In this document: positions 42,725 through 51,456 of the stretch, piece after piece
How positions within the stretch are numbered: the stretch's first letter is position 1
Layout: each line of letters begins with the position of its first letter
NCBI RefSeq assembly: GCF_003327285.1
Contig: NZ_KZ848474.1
Span: forward strand, 248,001 to 312,000
Reading direction: 5' to 3'
Length of the DNA stretch: 64,000 bases
Source: Microbacterium sorbitolivorans
GTDB lineage: Bacteria; Actinomycetota; Actinomycetes; Actinomycetales; Microbacteriaceae
Notes under the pieces: generated by a model
Database searches by the model: none
What the model was told of the DNA's origin: nothing
What the model saw: only the letters and a program-made list of their open reading frames with translations
Position numbers and translations under genes: made by a program

Positions 42725-43402
42725 TTACCGCACGACCTCGGCAACGTCGGCGACAGAAATGAGGCGGCCCGTGTGGAAGGGCAGCTCGTCGCGCACGTGC
42801 AGGCGGGCGTCGGTGTAGCGCAGGTCTCGCATCATGTCGACGAGATCGGTCAGCACGTCCGACTCCATCGGGAGCATCCACTCGTAGTCGCCGAGCGCGA
42901 ACGCCGGCATCGTGTTGGCGACGACACTCTTGTACGCGGCGCCCTTGCGGCCGTGGTCGGCGAGCATCTTGCTGCGCTCTTCGCCGGGAAGCAGGTACCA
43001 GTCGTAGCTGCGCACGAACGGGTACACCACGAGCCACTCGCGGGCGTGCTCGCCGCGGAGGTAGCCGGGAACGTGCGACTTGTTGAACTCGCTGTCGCGG
43101 TGCACGGCCATGCCGCTCCAGCTGATGACGAGGTTCTCGAGCAGCGCGGTGCGGCGCAGGCGGCGCACGGCGGCCTGCAGGTCTTCCGCGACGGCGCCGT
43201 GGAGCCAGACCATGAGGTCGGCGTCGGCGCGCATCGCGCTGACGTCGTAGAAGCCGCGAACCGTCACGCCCTGCGCGGCGAGCTCGTCGACGGCGGCCTG
43301 AAGTTCGGCGCTGTCGTCACTCGTCACGGGGTTCTGCGGCTGGCGACGCCAGACGGTCCACAGGCTGTAGTTGTCACCGGAGGGAGCTTCGAAATCTGAC
43401 AT
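42725..43402 (-). CDS. hemQ: Coproheme decarboxylase (chlorite-dismutase family)
   Basis: A 225-residue HemQ/ChdC that converts coproheme to heme b, the last step of the coproporphyrin-dependent pathway of Gram-positive bacteria. Visible are LWTVWRRQ, WLHGAVAEDLQAAVR, HVPGYLRGEHAREWLVVYPFVRSYDWYLLP and FALGDYEWMLPMES. The start MSDFEAP at 43402 follows GGAGG by about 12 nt. It joins hemCDB and hemEG in one strand block. Confidence 0.93.
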   Translation of the reverse strand: MSDFEAPSGDNYSLWTVWRRQPQNPVTSDDSAELQAAVDELAAQGVTVRGFYDVSAMRADADLMVWLHGAVAEDLQAAVRRLRRTALLENLVISWSGMAVHRDSEFNKSHVPGYLRGEHAREWLVVYPFVRSYDWYLLPGEERSKMLADHGRKGAAYKSVVANTMPAFALGDYEWMLPMESDVLTDLVDMMRDLRYTDARLHVRDELPFHTGRLISVADVAEVVR

Positions 43403-43458
43403 ACCCCCATCATCCTCCGGACAGCTGACAACGGCCAATCGGAGCGCTCAGGCTGGTT

Positions 43459-43514
43459 GGGTCGCCAAAAAATGCCGGGTCGCGTACGCGACACCCGGCA
43501 TTTTTTGGCGACCC
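43459..43514. repeat. Palindrome family P1, copy upstream of hemQ
   Basis: Perfect 22-bp arms (43459-43480, 43493-43514) starting GGGTCGCCAAAAAATGCC around CGCGTACGCGAC. Confidence 0.9.
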
Positions 43515-43561
43515 AATCTGCGGCGGAACGCCGCACGCGCGGGAACCGCGCCAATAAACAC

Positions 43562-43600
43562 AGCGCCGCGGCCCGCTCTCTCCGAGCGGGCCGCGGCGCT
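43562..43600 (-). terminator. Strong terminator after the DUF3618 gene
   Basis: Perfect 17-bp GC-rich arms (43562-43578, 43584-43600) with a 5-nt loop directly after the minus-strand stop at 43602. It separates the envelope genes from hemQ. Confidence 0.8.
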
Positions 43601-43601
43601 T

Positions 43602-43868
43602 CTAGCGGGAGATGCTCCGCGCGATTCCCCACACCGCCGTACCGAGCGCGGCGGATCCGACGATGATGCCTGTGAGCGCCACGACGGGCTTCTTCTCGGC
43701 GATCGTGCGGGCCTTCGCGGCGATGCGGCTCGAGGCCTCGCTGATGCGCTTGGGGTAGTTGGCCTTGATCTCGATCGCGGCGAGCGCGGCCTTCAGCTCG
43801 GCGCGGGCGAGCTGCACCGGGTCGTTGATACCGCTGGGGACGACGGTCGGGGCGTGCTCAGAACTCAT
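43602..43868 (-). CDS. DUF3618 family membrane protein
   Basis: An 88-residue protein with an N-terminal amphipathic region (DPVQLARAELKAALAAIEI) typical of DUF3618 and a C-terminal hydrophobic segment. It overlaps the Holin-X gene by 11 bp. Function unknown; such proteins commonly travel with Holin-X and YtxH proteins. Confidence 0.8.
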   Translation of the reverse strand: MSSEHAPTVVPSGINDPVQLARAELKAALAAIEIKANYPKRISEASSRIAAKARTIAEKKPVVALTGIIVGSAALGTAVWGIARSISR

Positions 43869-44277
43869 CCGAGAACTCCTTCACGATGGCGGCGTCGGCC
43901 TTGGCCGCGGCCCCGGGCGACTCGAGCTTCATGATGGCGCGCACGTGGCGCACGTATGCCCAGAGCCCGCACACGGCGATCATGACGACGCCGATGCCGA
44001 GCACGATGAGCGCCGAGGCCCAGAGCGGCATCCACAGGTCGAGCAGGATGATGAGGAACGCGAGGAACGCGGGCACGGTCCAGAACAGGAAGAACAGCGC
44101 GGCGATCGCGAAGATCAGCGTCCATCCGCCGTGCTTGACGAGCGTGCCGACGTACTTCTTGAGAGCCTCGAGCTCGGCCTTGACGAGGTTCTTCACCAGG
44201 TCCGGCACGTCACCGATCAGGGTGAAGAGGCTGTCGTCGGCGCGGTCGCGCAGGGGTGCCTTCTTCTGATCGGTCAT
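43858..44277 (-). CDS. Holin-X family (phage holin superfamily III-like) membrane protein
   Basis: A 139-residue protein with an N-terminal amphipathic helix (LVKNLVKAELEALKKYV) and two closely spaced hydrophobic helices (about residues 52-78 and 85-108). The family name is historical; there are no phage genes nearby, so it is probably a host envelope protein. Its ATG overlaps the preceding stop by one base (TAATG). Confidence 0.82.
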   Translation of the reverse strand: MTDQKKAPLRDRADDSLFTLIGDVPDLVKNLVKAELEALKKYVGTLVKHGGWTLIFAIAALFFLFWTVPAFLAFLIILLDLWMPLWASALIVLGIGVVMIAVCGLWAYVRHVRAIMKLESPGAAAKADAAIVKEFSDEF

Positions 44278-44510
44278 TACTGGCCCTTGCTTTCCGGCGC
44301 CGTGCCCGTCTTCGACTGCACGAACTGCACGGCGGCGCCCGGCAGGCGCTTTGCCGCGGCCTTGACCTTGTCGACCTGCTTCTGCACGGGCGGCAGCTCC
44401 CAGATCTTCTCGGCCTGCTTCTTGATCTGCTCGTAGCGTGCGCGCCCGGCGCGCGTGCCGAGCACGTATCCGGCACCCAGGCCGATAACCAGCCCGATCT
44501 TTCCTCGCAT
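44277..44510 (-). CDS. YtxH-like small protein
   Basis: A 77-residue protein: a short Gly-rich hydrophobic N-terminus (MRGKIGLVIGLGAGYVLGTRAGRARYEQI) followed by a Lys/Gln-rich helix, as in YtxH-domain proteins. It is likely a membrane-tethered helix of unknown role. The start at 44510 has AGGGGG upstream; longer frames overlap hemG. Confidence 0.78.
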   Translation of the reverse strand: MRGKIGLVIGLGAGYVLGTRAGRARYEQIKKQAEKIWELPPVQKQVDKVKAAAKRLPGAAVQFVQSKTGTAPESKGQ

Positions 44511-44550
44511 GGGGATCCCCCTCGTCGTGTCGATCTTCGCTTGCACTACG

Positions 44551-46041
44551 TTACTGGTCGCGGAACAATACCGCGCGGCGAACCCGGTCTGTTTCTGTCT
44601 TGGCGTCGGGAACGACCTGCGCGAGCCCGGTGCCCGACAGCCACGCGCCGACGGCGCCGAGCGTCGGAACGGCACGGATCGCGTCGCGCGCCTTCTCGGT
44701 CTGCTCGCGGTGCCCGTGGGTCGCCGCGGGTTGCGATTGCTGGAATCGCTCGATCCGGGATCCGCGGATCGCCGCCGCGGGGATCTCGACCCCGAGCAGC
44801 TTCGAGGCCTGATCGCGGGCGAGCTCGGCCTGCTGGTCCGGGGCGAGCCCGTCGGTCGCCGGATCCTCGGCGATACTGCCGAACGAGACCCGCACGACGT
44901 GCGTTCCGTCGCCTGCGGCCTCCCGCACCCACGCCCACTTCGCGGTCGCGTGGGTGAGCGCCTTCGCGCGATGGGATCCGGGGACGGTGAGCACGCCCGT
45001 GCCGCGCGGCGCGGCGTCGAGGGCGGGCAGGTCGACGACGAGCGTGACGATCGCGACGGCGGGGCCGGCGACGGGCGGCGTCGCCGCGAGACCGGATCCG
45101 ACGAGCGGCGCGAGCAGGCGCCGCGCGGGGGCCTCCTCGGTCGCGACGATGACGGCGTCGGCGTCGAGCGCGAGTGGGCCGGCTTCCTCGTCCTCGACGA
45201 GGTCGGTCACGACGCGCCACTCGGTGTCGTCGCCCGCGACGATCTCGGTGACGGCGACGCCCGTGCGCACCTCTCCCCCACGCTCGGCGATGTCGGCGGC
45301 GAGCGCCTCGACGAGGCGGCCCATGCCGCCGCGCAGGCCCTTGACGGCGCCTCCAGGGGCCGACTTGCGCTGCTCCTGCAGCTCGAGAACGGCGCCCGCG
45401 AGGGATCCGGTGCGGGTGAGCGCGACGTTGAGGCCGGGGGCCGCGATCGCGGGGTCGATGTCGTCGGCCGACGCCGAGTAGACGCCGCTTGTGACGGGCG
45501 CGATGAGGCGGTCCAACACCTTGGCGCCCATGCGCGAGCGCACGAGCTGGCCGAGCGAGGTCGCGTGCCCGATGCGCAGGTTCGGCCGCACGCGGTCGAG
45601 GTAGGCGCGCCACGCGCCGCCCCAGCCGATCACCCGGCGCACGTCCTCCGCGAACGGGTTCGAGGGGATCCCGAGGATCCCGCCCTTCGGCAGCGGCGCG
45701 GATCCGACGCCGGGGACGCCCGCGACCCACGCGCCCCCCGCGGAGTGGTCGGGCTCGACGACATCGCCCGAGAGCCCGAGCTCGTCGACGAGCGTCTGCA
45801 CGTGCCCGCCGCGGGTCGCGAAGCTCTCCGCGCCGAGATCCAGGCGGATCCCCGCGACCTCGCCCGAGCGGATCGCGCCGCCCGCGACGCCCGCGGCCTC
45901 GAGAACCGTCACCCGGATCCCGAGCCGCGCCATCTCGCGCGCCGCGACGAGGCCCGAGACGCCCGCGCCGACGACGACGACGTGGCGCCCCGCCGCGCGC
46001 TCGGCGAGGCCGGCGATGTCGTATTGCGCGTCGCCGGTCAC
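44551..46041 (-). CDS. hemG: Coproporphyrinogen/protoporphyrinogen III oxidase
   Basis: A 496-residue FAD oxidase (HemY/CgoX type) that oxidises coproporphyrinogen III to coproporphyrin III in this pathway. Visible are [57 protein letters not shown] and the C-terminal [16 protein letters not shown] 46041 overlaps the hemE stop (GTGA), fixing the start although the frame is open far upstream. The N-terminus has about 14 residues before the FAD motif. Confidence 0.93.
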   Translation of the reverse strand: MTGDAQYDIAGLAERAAGRHVVVVGAGVSGLVAAREMARLGIRVTVLEAAGVAGGAIRSGEVAGIRLDLGAESFATRGGHVQTLVDELGLSGDVVEPDHSAGGAWVAGVPGVGSAPLPKGGILGIPSNPFAEDVRRVIGWGGAWRAYLDRVRPNLRIGHATSLGQLVRSRMGAKVLDRLIAPVTSGVYSASADDIDPAIAAPGLNVALTRTGSLAGAVLELQEQRKSAPGGAVKGLRGGMGRLVEALAADIAERGGEVRTGVAVTEIVAGDDTEWRVVTDLVEDEEAGPLALDADAVIVATEEAPARRLLAPLVGSGLAATPPVAGPAVAIVTLVVDLPALDAAPRGTGVLTVPGSHRAKALTHATAKWAWVREAAGDGTHVVRVSFGSIAEDPATDGLAPDQQAELARDQASKLLGVEIPAAAIRGSRIERFQQSQPAATHGHREQTEKARDAIRAVPTLGAVGAWLSGTGLAQVVPDAKTETDRVRRAVLFRDQ

Positions 46042-47072
46042 AGCGAGTGGACGAGCTCGACGATGCGGGTCAGCACGGCCGGATCCGTCTCCGGCGGCAC
46101 GCCGTGGCCCAGGTTGACGACGTGGGCGCGGGCCGCGCGGCCGGACTCCACGACGTCGCGGACGTGGGTCTCGAGGACCTCCCACGGCGCCTGCAGCATG
46201 GCGGGGTCGATGTTGCCCTGCAGCGTCGTGTTCGGGCCGACGATCGCTGCAGCGTCGGCGAGCGAGGTGCGCCAGTCGACGCCCACGGCATCGGCGAGGC
46301 CGCCCAGCGCCATGTCGTCGAGGAACGGGCCGGTTCCGACGCCGAAGTGGATCCGCGGGACGCCCGCGACGGATCCGAGGGCGCGGGCCGAGTGCGGCTG
46401 CACGAAGGCGCGGTAATCGGCGCGCGAGAGCGAGCCGGCCCACGAGTCGAAGAGCTGGATCGCCTGCGCGCCCGCCTCGACCTGGATGCCGAGGAACGCC
46501 GCCGAAATCTCGGCGAGCCAGCCGGCGAGGCGGTTCCACGATTCCGGATCCGAGTGCATCATCGCGCGGGCCCGCATGTGCTCCTTCGACGGGCCGCCCT
46601 CGACGAGGTAGGCCGCGAGCGTGAAGGGCGCGCCGGCGAAGCCGATGAGCGGGGTGCCGCGGCCGTAGAGCTCCTCGGTCGTGATGCGCACGGCCTCGCG
46701 GATCGGCTCGGACGCGTCGATGACCGCCGACGCCGGGATGCTCGTGATGCGGTCGACGTCGGCGGCGGTGCGCACGGGGTGTTCGAAGACCGGGCCGCGG
46801 CCCGGGACGATCTCGACCTCGATGCCGGCCATCTTGAGCGGCACGACGATGTCGCTGAAGAAGATCGCGGCGTCCACATCGTGGCGGCGCACGGGCTGCA
46901 GCGTGATCTCGGCGGCCATGTCGGGCGTCAGGCATGCGTCGAGCATGTGCGTTCCGACGCGCAGCTCGCGGTATTCGGGAAGCGAACGACCCGCCTGGCG
47001 CATGAACCAGATGGGCAGACGATCGGGACGCGTACCGCGCAGGGCGGCTACCAGGGGAGCTTCGTGGGCCAT
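46038..47072 (-). CDS. hemE: Uroporphyrinogen decarboxylase
   Basis: A 344-residue enzyme that removes the four acetate carboxyls to give coproporphyrinogen III. Visible are [61 protein letters not shown] and [19 protein letters not shown] ends 6 nt before ATG 47072, a possible leaderless start. First gene of the minus-strand heme operon hemE-hemG-(small genes)-hemQ-hemC-hemD-hemB. Confidence 0.95.
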   Translation of the reverse strand: MAHEAPLVAALRGTRPDRLPIWFMRQAGRSLPEYRELRVGTHMLDACLTPDMAAEITLQPVRRHDVDAAIFFSDIVVPLKMAGIEVEIVPGRGPVFEHPVRTAADVDRITSIPASAVIDASEPIREAVRITTEELYGRGTPLIGFAGAPFTLAAYLVEGGPSKEHMRARAMMHSDPESWNRLAGWLAEISAAFLGIQVEAGAQAIQLFDSWAGSLSRADYRAFVQPHSARALGSVAGVPRIHFGVGTGPFLDDMALGGLADAVGVDWRTSLADAAAIVGPNTTLQGNIDPAMLQAPWEVLETHVRDVVESGRAARAHVVNLGHGVPPETDPAVLTRIVELVHSL

Positions 47073-47102
47073 GACTCCATCATGGCACCTGCATCCGACG
47101 CG

Positions 47103-48191
47103 TTATCTGGCGGTCTGATCCCGCCACGGTTTCGCGGCCGCCTCATCGTCGCCCGTGAGCCAGCGCAACCAGCTATGCGCCGGATCCGACTCGAGGATAA
47201 ACGCCCTCACGAGCAGCGTCAGCGGCACCGCGAGGATCGCGCCGAGGGGCCCGATCACGACGGTCCAGAACACGACCGAGAAGAAGCTCAGCGTGAGGGT
47301 AATGCCGACGGCGTCGCTCACGAACTTCGGCTGCACGAGCACCTGGAGCGTGACGTTCGCGACGATGTAGACCGCGATGACGATGAGCGACGTCACCCAG
47401 TCGTTGGTGACGAGCGAGATGAGCGCGGGCGGCACGAGACCCAGGATGAAGCCGACGTTCGGGATGAAGTTCGTGACGAACGACAGGATCCCCCACACGA
47501 GCGGTGCAGGGACGTCGAGGATGTAGAGCGCGATCGTGTCGACGACCGCGACGATGAGGCCGAAGACCGCGTTGACGACGAAGTAGCGGCGGACACCGGC
47601 GCAGTACGAGCGGATCCGGTCGAGCACGGGGCGCACCTGCGGGCCGAACGCATGCTCGGCCCGGGCATAGCGCGAGACGTCGACGCTCATGAAGATCACG
47701 TAGGCGAGCACGAAGAACAGCGCCGTCACGACGCTGATGACGCTACCCGAGAGCGACGTGGCGACGTCGATGAGGCGCGAGGTGTTCAGCATCGCCGAGA
47801 TCTGCGTGCCGATCTCGGCGTCGACGCCCAGGTCGCGCAGCCACATATAGACCTGCTGCGTGAGGCGCGTGAGGTCGGGCATCAGCTCGGTCACGAGCCG
47901 CACGAACTCGGTGATCGCGAAGGCGAGCAGCGCCGCGAGCACGCCGAGGATCACGTATCCGAGCAGGATCACCGCCGTGGATCCGACCCAGCGCGGCGCG
48001 CCCCAGCGCGTGATCGCGGTGCCGAGCGGATAACAGATGATGACGATCACGGCGCCGATCGCGAGCGGGCCGATCACGTCGCGCGCCAGCCACATTCCGC
48101 CGAGCGCGATAACTGAGCAGGCCAGCACCACCAGAATGCGGATCGCGGGTGGCAGCGCGGCTACGCGACGAGGGGCGCGGTCGATGCTCAT
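47103..48191 (-). CDS. AI-2E family transporter (PerM-like)
   Basis: A 362-residue membrane protein with about eight helices in the AI-2E pattern: paired N-terminal helices, a soluble middle (residues 110-170), then VRRYFVVNAVFGLIVAV, FVTNFIPNVGFILGLVPP and LVQPKFVSDAVGITLTLSFF. Substrates in the family range from autoinducer-2 to sodium/proton exchange; here unknown. ATG 48191 is 6 nt after TATATT. It is divergent from hemA. Confidence 0.85.
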   Translation of the reverse strand: MSIDRAPRRVAALPPAIRILVVLACSVIALGGMWLARDVIGPLAIGAVIVIICYPLGTAITRWGAPRWVGSTAVILLGYVILGVLAALLAFAITEFVRLVTELMPDLTRLTQQVYMWLRDLGVDAEIGTQISAMLNTSRLIDVATSLSGSVISVVTALFFVLAYVIFMSVDVSRYARAEHAFGPQVRPVLDRIRSYCAGVRRYFVVNAVFGLIVAVVDTIALYILDVPAPLVWGILSFVTNFIPNVGFILGLVPPALISLVTNDWVTSLIVIAVYIVANVTLQVLVQPKFVSDAVGITLTLSFFSVVFWTVVIGPLGAILAVPLTLLVRAFILESDPAHSWLRWLTGDDEAAAKPWRDQTAR

Positions 48192-48197
48192 GGCCCC

Positions 48198-48203
48198 AAT
48201 ATA
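48198..48203 (-). promoter_or_regulatory. -10 element of a predicted leaderless AI-2E transporter transcript
   Basis: TATATT on the minus strand ends 6 nt before ATG 48191. Confidence 0.5.
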
Positions 48204-48283
48204 GAGCGGATCCATGACCGTTCAGACGAGATTAGGGTCACCTATCTTCTCTGGAATCATTCAGATCTGGCTTCGACACGCTG

Positions 48284-48289
48284 TAGAAT
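48284..48289 (+). promoter_or_regulatory. -10 element of hemA
   Basis: TAGAAT ends 8 nt before the GTG at 48298; no Shine-Dalgarno is seen, so hemA mRNA is probably leaderless or nearly so. Confidence 0.5.
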
Positions 48290-48297
48290 AGTGAATT

Positions 48298-49551
48298 GTG
48301 CTGCTGTGTGTCTCTGCGAGTCATCAGACCGCTCCGTTCGAGGTGCTCGAACGTCTGAGCGGCCACACTGCGCCCCTCGCCCCGGCAATCGCCGAGCATC
48401 CGTCGGTCGCAGGTGCCGTCGTCGTCTCTACGTGTAACCGCGTCGAGGCATACGTCGACACCGCGTCCCCCGATGCCGCCGTCGCCGCTGCCCGAGTCGC
48501 GCTCTCCGAGGCGACGGGCGTTCCGCTCGCCGAGCTTCACGATTCGCAGATCGTCACGCAGGGCAAGCAGACGGTCGAGCACCTCTTCGCCGTCGCTTCC
48601 GGCCTCGAGTCGGTCGTCGTCGGCGAGGGCGAGATCGGCGGCCAGGTGCGCCGCTCCCTCGACGAGGCCCGCAAGCAGGGCACGACCACGAGCGAGCTCG
48701 AGCGCCTCTTCCAGCGCGCGACCGAGACGCAGAAGACCGTCAAGAACACCACCGCGCTCGGCCGCGCCGGCCGTTCGCTCGTGCGCCTCGCGCTCGAGCT
48801 CGCCGACAGCCGCATCGTCGATTGGTCTGAGCTCGACGTGCTGCTCGTCGGCACGGGCGCCTACGCCGCCGCGACCCTCGCGGCGCTGCGCGACCGCGGC
48901 GTGCGCGACGTGACGGTCTACTCGCCGTCGAGCCGCCGCCAGTTCGCCACCAAGCACGGCCTCACGCAGGTCTTCGGCGAGGAAGACTTCGCCTACGCCG
49001 CCGCGGGCGCCGACATGGTCGTCACCTGCACCTCGCGCGAGGAGCCGGTGCTGTCGGCGCAGACCCTGCGCGACGGCGACTACTCCGGATCCTCGTTCGT
49101 CATCGACCTCGGCCTGCCCCGCAACGTGCACCCCGACGTCGCGACCGTGCCGGGCGTGACGCTGCTCGACCTCGAGACCATCCGCGTGCACGCCCCCCTC
49201 GAGGAGCTGCAGGCGACCGACGCCGCCCGCGAGATCGTGCGCGACGCCACCGCGAAGTTCGTCGGCGAGACCCGCGAGCAGAGCGCCCAGCCCGCCGTCG
49301 TCGCGCTGCGCAAGCATGTCTTCAGCGTGCTCGAGCGCGAGCTCGAGCGCGGCGGATCCGACGAGGTTGCGGAGGCCCTCCGCCACTTCACCGGCATGCT
49401 GCTGCACACCCCGACCGTCCGCGCGAAGGACGCCGCCGGATCCGGCGATGCCGAATCGGTCTTCGCCGCCGTCGAGACCCTGTTCGGGATCGACGCGCGG
49501 CCCGCGGCTGCCGCCGCACCCGCGGAGTGCCCGGTCCACAAGCTGGCGTGA
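48298..49551 (+). CDS. hemA: Glutamyl-tRNA reductase
   Basis: A 417-residue NADPH enzyme that reduces glutamyl-tRNA to glutamate-1-semialdehyde, the committed step of C5 heme synthesis. Visible are SHQTAPFEVLERL, the catalytic Cys in VVSTCNRVEAY, GLESVVVGEGEIGGQVR, the NADPH-binding VLLVGTGAYAAATLAAL and VIDLGLPRNV. Start GTG 48298 (MLLCVSASHQTAP). It is transcribed away from the rest of the heme genes, giving separate control of the entry step. Confidence 0.95.
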   Translation: MLLCVSASHQTAPFEVLERLSGHTAPLAPAIAEHPSVAGAVVVSTCNRVEAYVDTASPDAAVAAARVALSEATGVPLAELHDSQIVTQGKQTVEHLFAVASGLESVVVGEGEIGGQVRRSLDEARKQGTTTSELERLFQRATETQKTVKNTTALGRAGRSLVRLALELADSRIVDWSELDVLLVGTGAYAAATLAALRDRGVRDVTVYSPSSRRQFATKHGLTQVFGEEDFAYAAAGADMVVTCTSREEPVLSAQTLRDGDYSGSSFVIDLGLPRNVHPDVATVPGVTLLDLETIRVHAPLEELQATDAAREIVRDATAKFVGETREQSAQPAVVALRKHVFSVLERELERGGSDEVAEALRHFTGMLLHTPTVRAKDAAGSGDAESVFAAVETLFGIDARPAAAAAPAECPVHKLA

Positions 49552-49599
49552 GGGGCGGGGCGCCCTGCGGCCCTGGGCCCTGGGCTGTGCGGCCCTGCG

Positions 49600-50215
49600 G
49601 CCCGCAACTGCGGAATTGACCCCGATCTGCGGACCCACCTGCCCCTTTCTTCCGCAGTAAGGGACCACCTCCGCACTTCGGCGCCAGAAGCCCCGCTGAG
49701 GCTTGCTGCACCGCGGCTGTCAGGAGCACCGCACTGCAGCACACACCACCGGGGTCATCACCTCATGCCCCACCCCTGACCCGCAAGTGCGGAGATGGCC
49801 CGCAATTACGGATCCAGGTGGCATCCCCTTCCGCAGGATGGGGCCATCTCCGCACTTCGGGACCAGGGACACTCAGCCCGCAAGTACGGAGATGAGCCCT
49901 AAGTGCGGAGGCACGAGGCACATTCCTCCGCAGTAAGGGACCAACTCCGCAATTCCGGGCCAAGAGGGAAAGGGGTGCCCGGCCTGAAGTACGCCGAGCG
50001 CTAACTACGGGGATGACCCGTAAGTGCGGAAGCACAAGCCCCTGCCTTCCGCAGTTCGGGACCACCTCCGCACTTCGGGGCCACTCGGGCACAGGTGTGC
50101 CCGACGCCAGCGCGCGCCGAGCCCCAACTGCGGAGGTGACCCCCAGCTGCGGAGGCACAGGGCACATTCCTCCGTATTAAGGGGCCACTTCCGCAATTGC
50201 AGACCGCGCCTACAC
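49600..50215. repeat. Five-unit palindrome array, family P3
   Basis: Imperfect hairpin units of about 78 bp start near 49605, 49785, 49881, 50002 and 50124. Each opens with TGCGGAGATG-like sequence, repeats TGCGGA, and closes with CCGCAGTAAGGGGCCA-like sequence and CTCCGCA. The single perfect copy at 1323-1385 belongs to the same family. It fills the 670-bp gap between hemA and the ASCH gene; apart from the palindromes and a -10-like box at the right end I see nothing else. Confidence 0.8.
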
Positions 50216-50216
50216 T
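50211..50216 (+). promoter_or_regulatory. -10 element of a predicted leaderless ASCH transcript
   Basis: TACACT ends 6 nt before ATG 50223, directly at the end of the P3 array. Confidence 0.45.
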
Positions 50217-50222
50217 GGGCAA

Positions 50223-50684
50223 ATGAGTCGTATTGCCACATTTTGGGCCGCCGCGCGGGCGGCGGCGCCGGAGCTGCCGGAGGATCCGCCCGCAGCCGAT
50301 CGCATCTGGGGATTCGGCGCGACGCCCGAGCATGCCGATAGCCTGCTCGCGCTCGTGCTCGCGGGCGTGAAGACGGGCACCGCGAGCTATCTGTGGGAGT
50401 ACGAGGCGGAGGGCGAACCCCTCCCCGCCGCCGGAGAATACGACATCATTCTCGACGGATCCGGGCACCCGCGGGCGGTCACCGTCACCAATTCCGTCGA
50501 GGTCGTGCCGTTCGACGAGGTCACGGACGAGCATGCCCGCGCGGAGGGCGAGGACGACCGCAGCCTCGAGTCGTGGCGCCGCATCCACCGCGACTTCTAC
50601 GAGCAGCATGTCGACCTCGCCCGCCCCTTCGCGAGCGACATGCCGATGGTGTGCGAGCGCTTCCGCGTGGTGTTCGCGGGATAG
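50223..50684 (+). CDS. ASCH domain protein
   Basis: A 153-residue protein with the ASCH (PUA-like) pattern: WGFGATPEHADSLLALVLAGVKTGTASYLWEYEAEGEPLPAAGEYDIILDG, then TVTNSVEVVPFDEVTDEHARAEGEDDRSLESWRRIHRDFYE. ASCH proteins bind RNA or modified nucleosides; some hydrolyse N4-acetylcytidine. It is followed 3 bp later by a DUF1801 gene. Confidence 0.88.
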   Translation: MSRIATFWAAARAAAPELPEDPPAADRIWGFGATPEHADSLLALVLAGVKTGTASYLWEYEAEGEPLPAAGEYDIILDGSGHPRAVTVTNSVEVVPFDEVTDEHARAEGEDDRSLESWRRIHRDFYEQHVDLARPFASDMPMVCERFRVVFAG

Positions 50685-50687
50685 CCC

Positions 50688-51083
50688 ATGGACGAGACCT
50701 TCGCCGATGTCACGCCCGCCGCGCGCCGGCGCGACGCCGTCACGCTGCTGGCGATGATGCGCGAGATCACGGGCAGGGATCCGGTGGTCGACCGCGGGAT
50801 CGTCGGCTTCGGCACGTACCACTACCGCTATGCGTCCGGGCGCGAGGGCGATGCGCCGGCGGCGGCCTTCGCGCCGCGGAAAGCGGCCATGTCGATCTAC
50901 CTGGCCGATGGGATCGACGCGCACGCGGAGGCGCTCGCGGGGCTCGGCCCCCACACCTCGGGCGTCGGATGCCTCTACGTCAAAGACCTTGAGGCCTGCG
51001 ACCTCGACGTGCTGCGCGGGGTCATCGAGCGCTCATACCGCACGGCGATCGCCGGAATCACGGCGAACCCGGCGCGCGAGTAA
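50688..51083 (+). CDS. DUF1801 domain protein
   Basis: A 131-residue protein with the DUF1801 (YdhG-like) pattern: MMREITGRDPVVDRGIVGFGTYHYRYASGREG, FAPRKAAMSIYLADG and LYVKDLEACDLDVLRGVIERSY. The fold resembles a frataxin/YdhG domain; function unknown. It is probably co-transcribed with the ASCH gene. Its last 51 bp overlap the end of the DUF2809 gene on the other strand. Confidence 0.85.
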   Translation: MDETFADVTPAARRRDAVTLLAMMREITGRDPVVDRGIVGFGTYHYRYASGREGDAPAAAFAPRKAAMSIYLADGIDAHAEALAGLGPHTSGVGCLYVKDLEACDLDVLRGVIERSYRTAIAGITANPARE

Positions 51084-51410
51084 GACCCGATCGACGCCCG
51101 CGGCGAGCGCGACGCCCACCGCGTAGAAGACGAGGTCGGTCCACGCGAAGCCGGATCCGAAGACCAGCGTCCACGGCGATCCCCACGCCGCCGGCCACCC
51201 CGTCAGCTGAAAGAATTCAACGCCGACGCACCAGGCGAGGGCGAGGATCCACGCCCCGCGGCGCAGCGCGAACGCCGCGAGCAGGTAGATCAGGATCGCG
51301 TAGAGCGCGTCGCCCGCGGCGTCGGCCGCGAAGCCGGATCCGATCGCATGCACGCCGAGCCCGACCGTGATCGTGACGATCGCGGCGGCGGCGAGCAGGA
51401 TCCGGCGCAT
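51033..51410 (-). CDS. DUF2809 family membrane protein
   Basis: A 125-residue membrane protein with about four helices, containing GDALYAILIYLLAAF, GVEFFQLTGWPAAW and LVFGSGFAWTDLVFYAVGV, characteristic of DUF2809. Function unknown. It is tail-to-tail with DUF1801 and overlaps it by 51 bp. Confidence 0.82.
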   Translation of the reverse strand: MRRILLAAAAIVTITVGLGVHAIGSGFAADAAGDALYAILIYLLAAFALRRGAWILALAWCVGVEFFQLTGWPAAWGSPWTLVFGSGFAWTDLVFYAVGVALAAGVDRVLLARRVRRDSGDRRAV

Positions 51411-51456
51411 GGGGCGAGGGTAGCGCGCGGTCCTGGCGTCTGCCCGGGGCCCGGCC

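Noticed and set aside
43602-44277. Prophage remnant suggested by a Holin-X protein
   Set aside because: The neighbours are DUF3618, YtxH-like and heme genes; no phage structural, integrase or lysin genes are present, and Holin-X is common in actinobacterial chromosomes.
44551-46935. Single 794-residue protein ending in HemG
   Set aside because: The upstream half is an antisense/alternate-frame reading of hemE; the GTGA overlap at 46041 marks the true hemG start.
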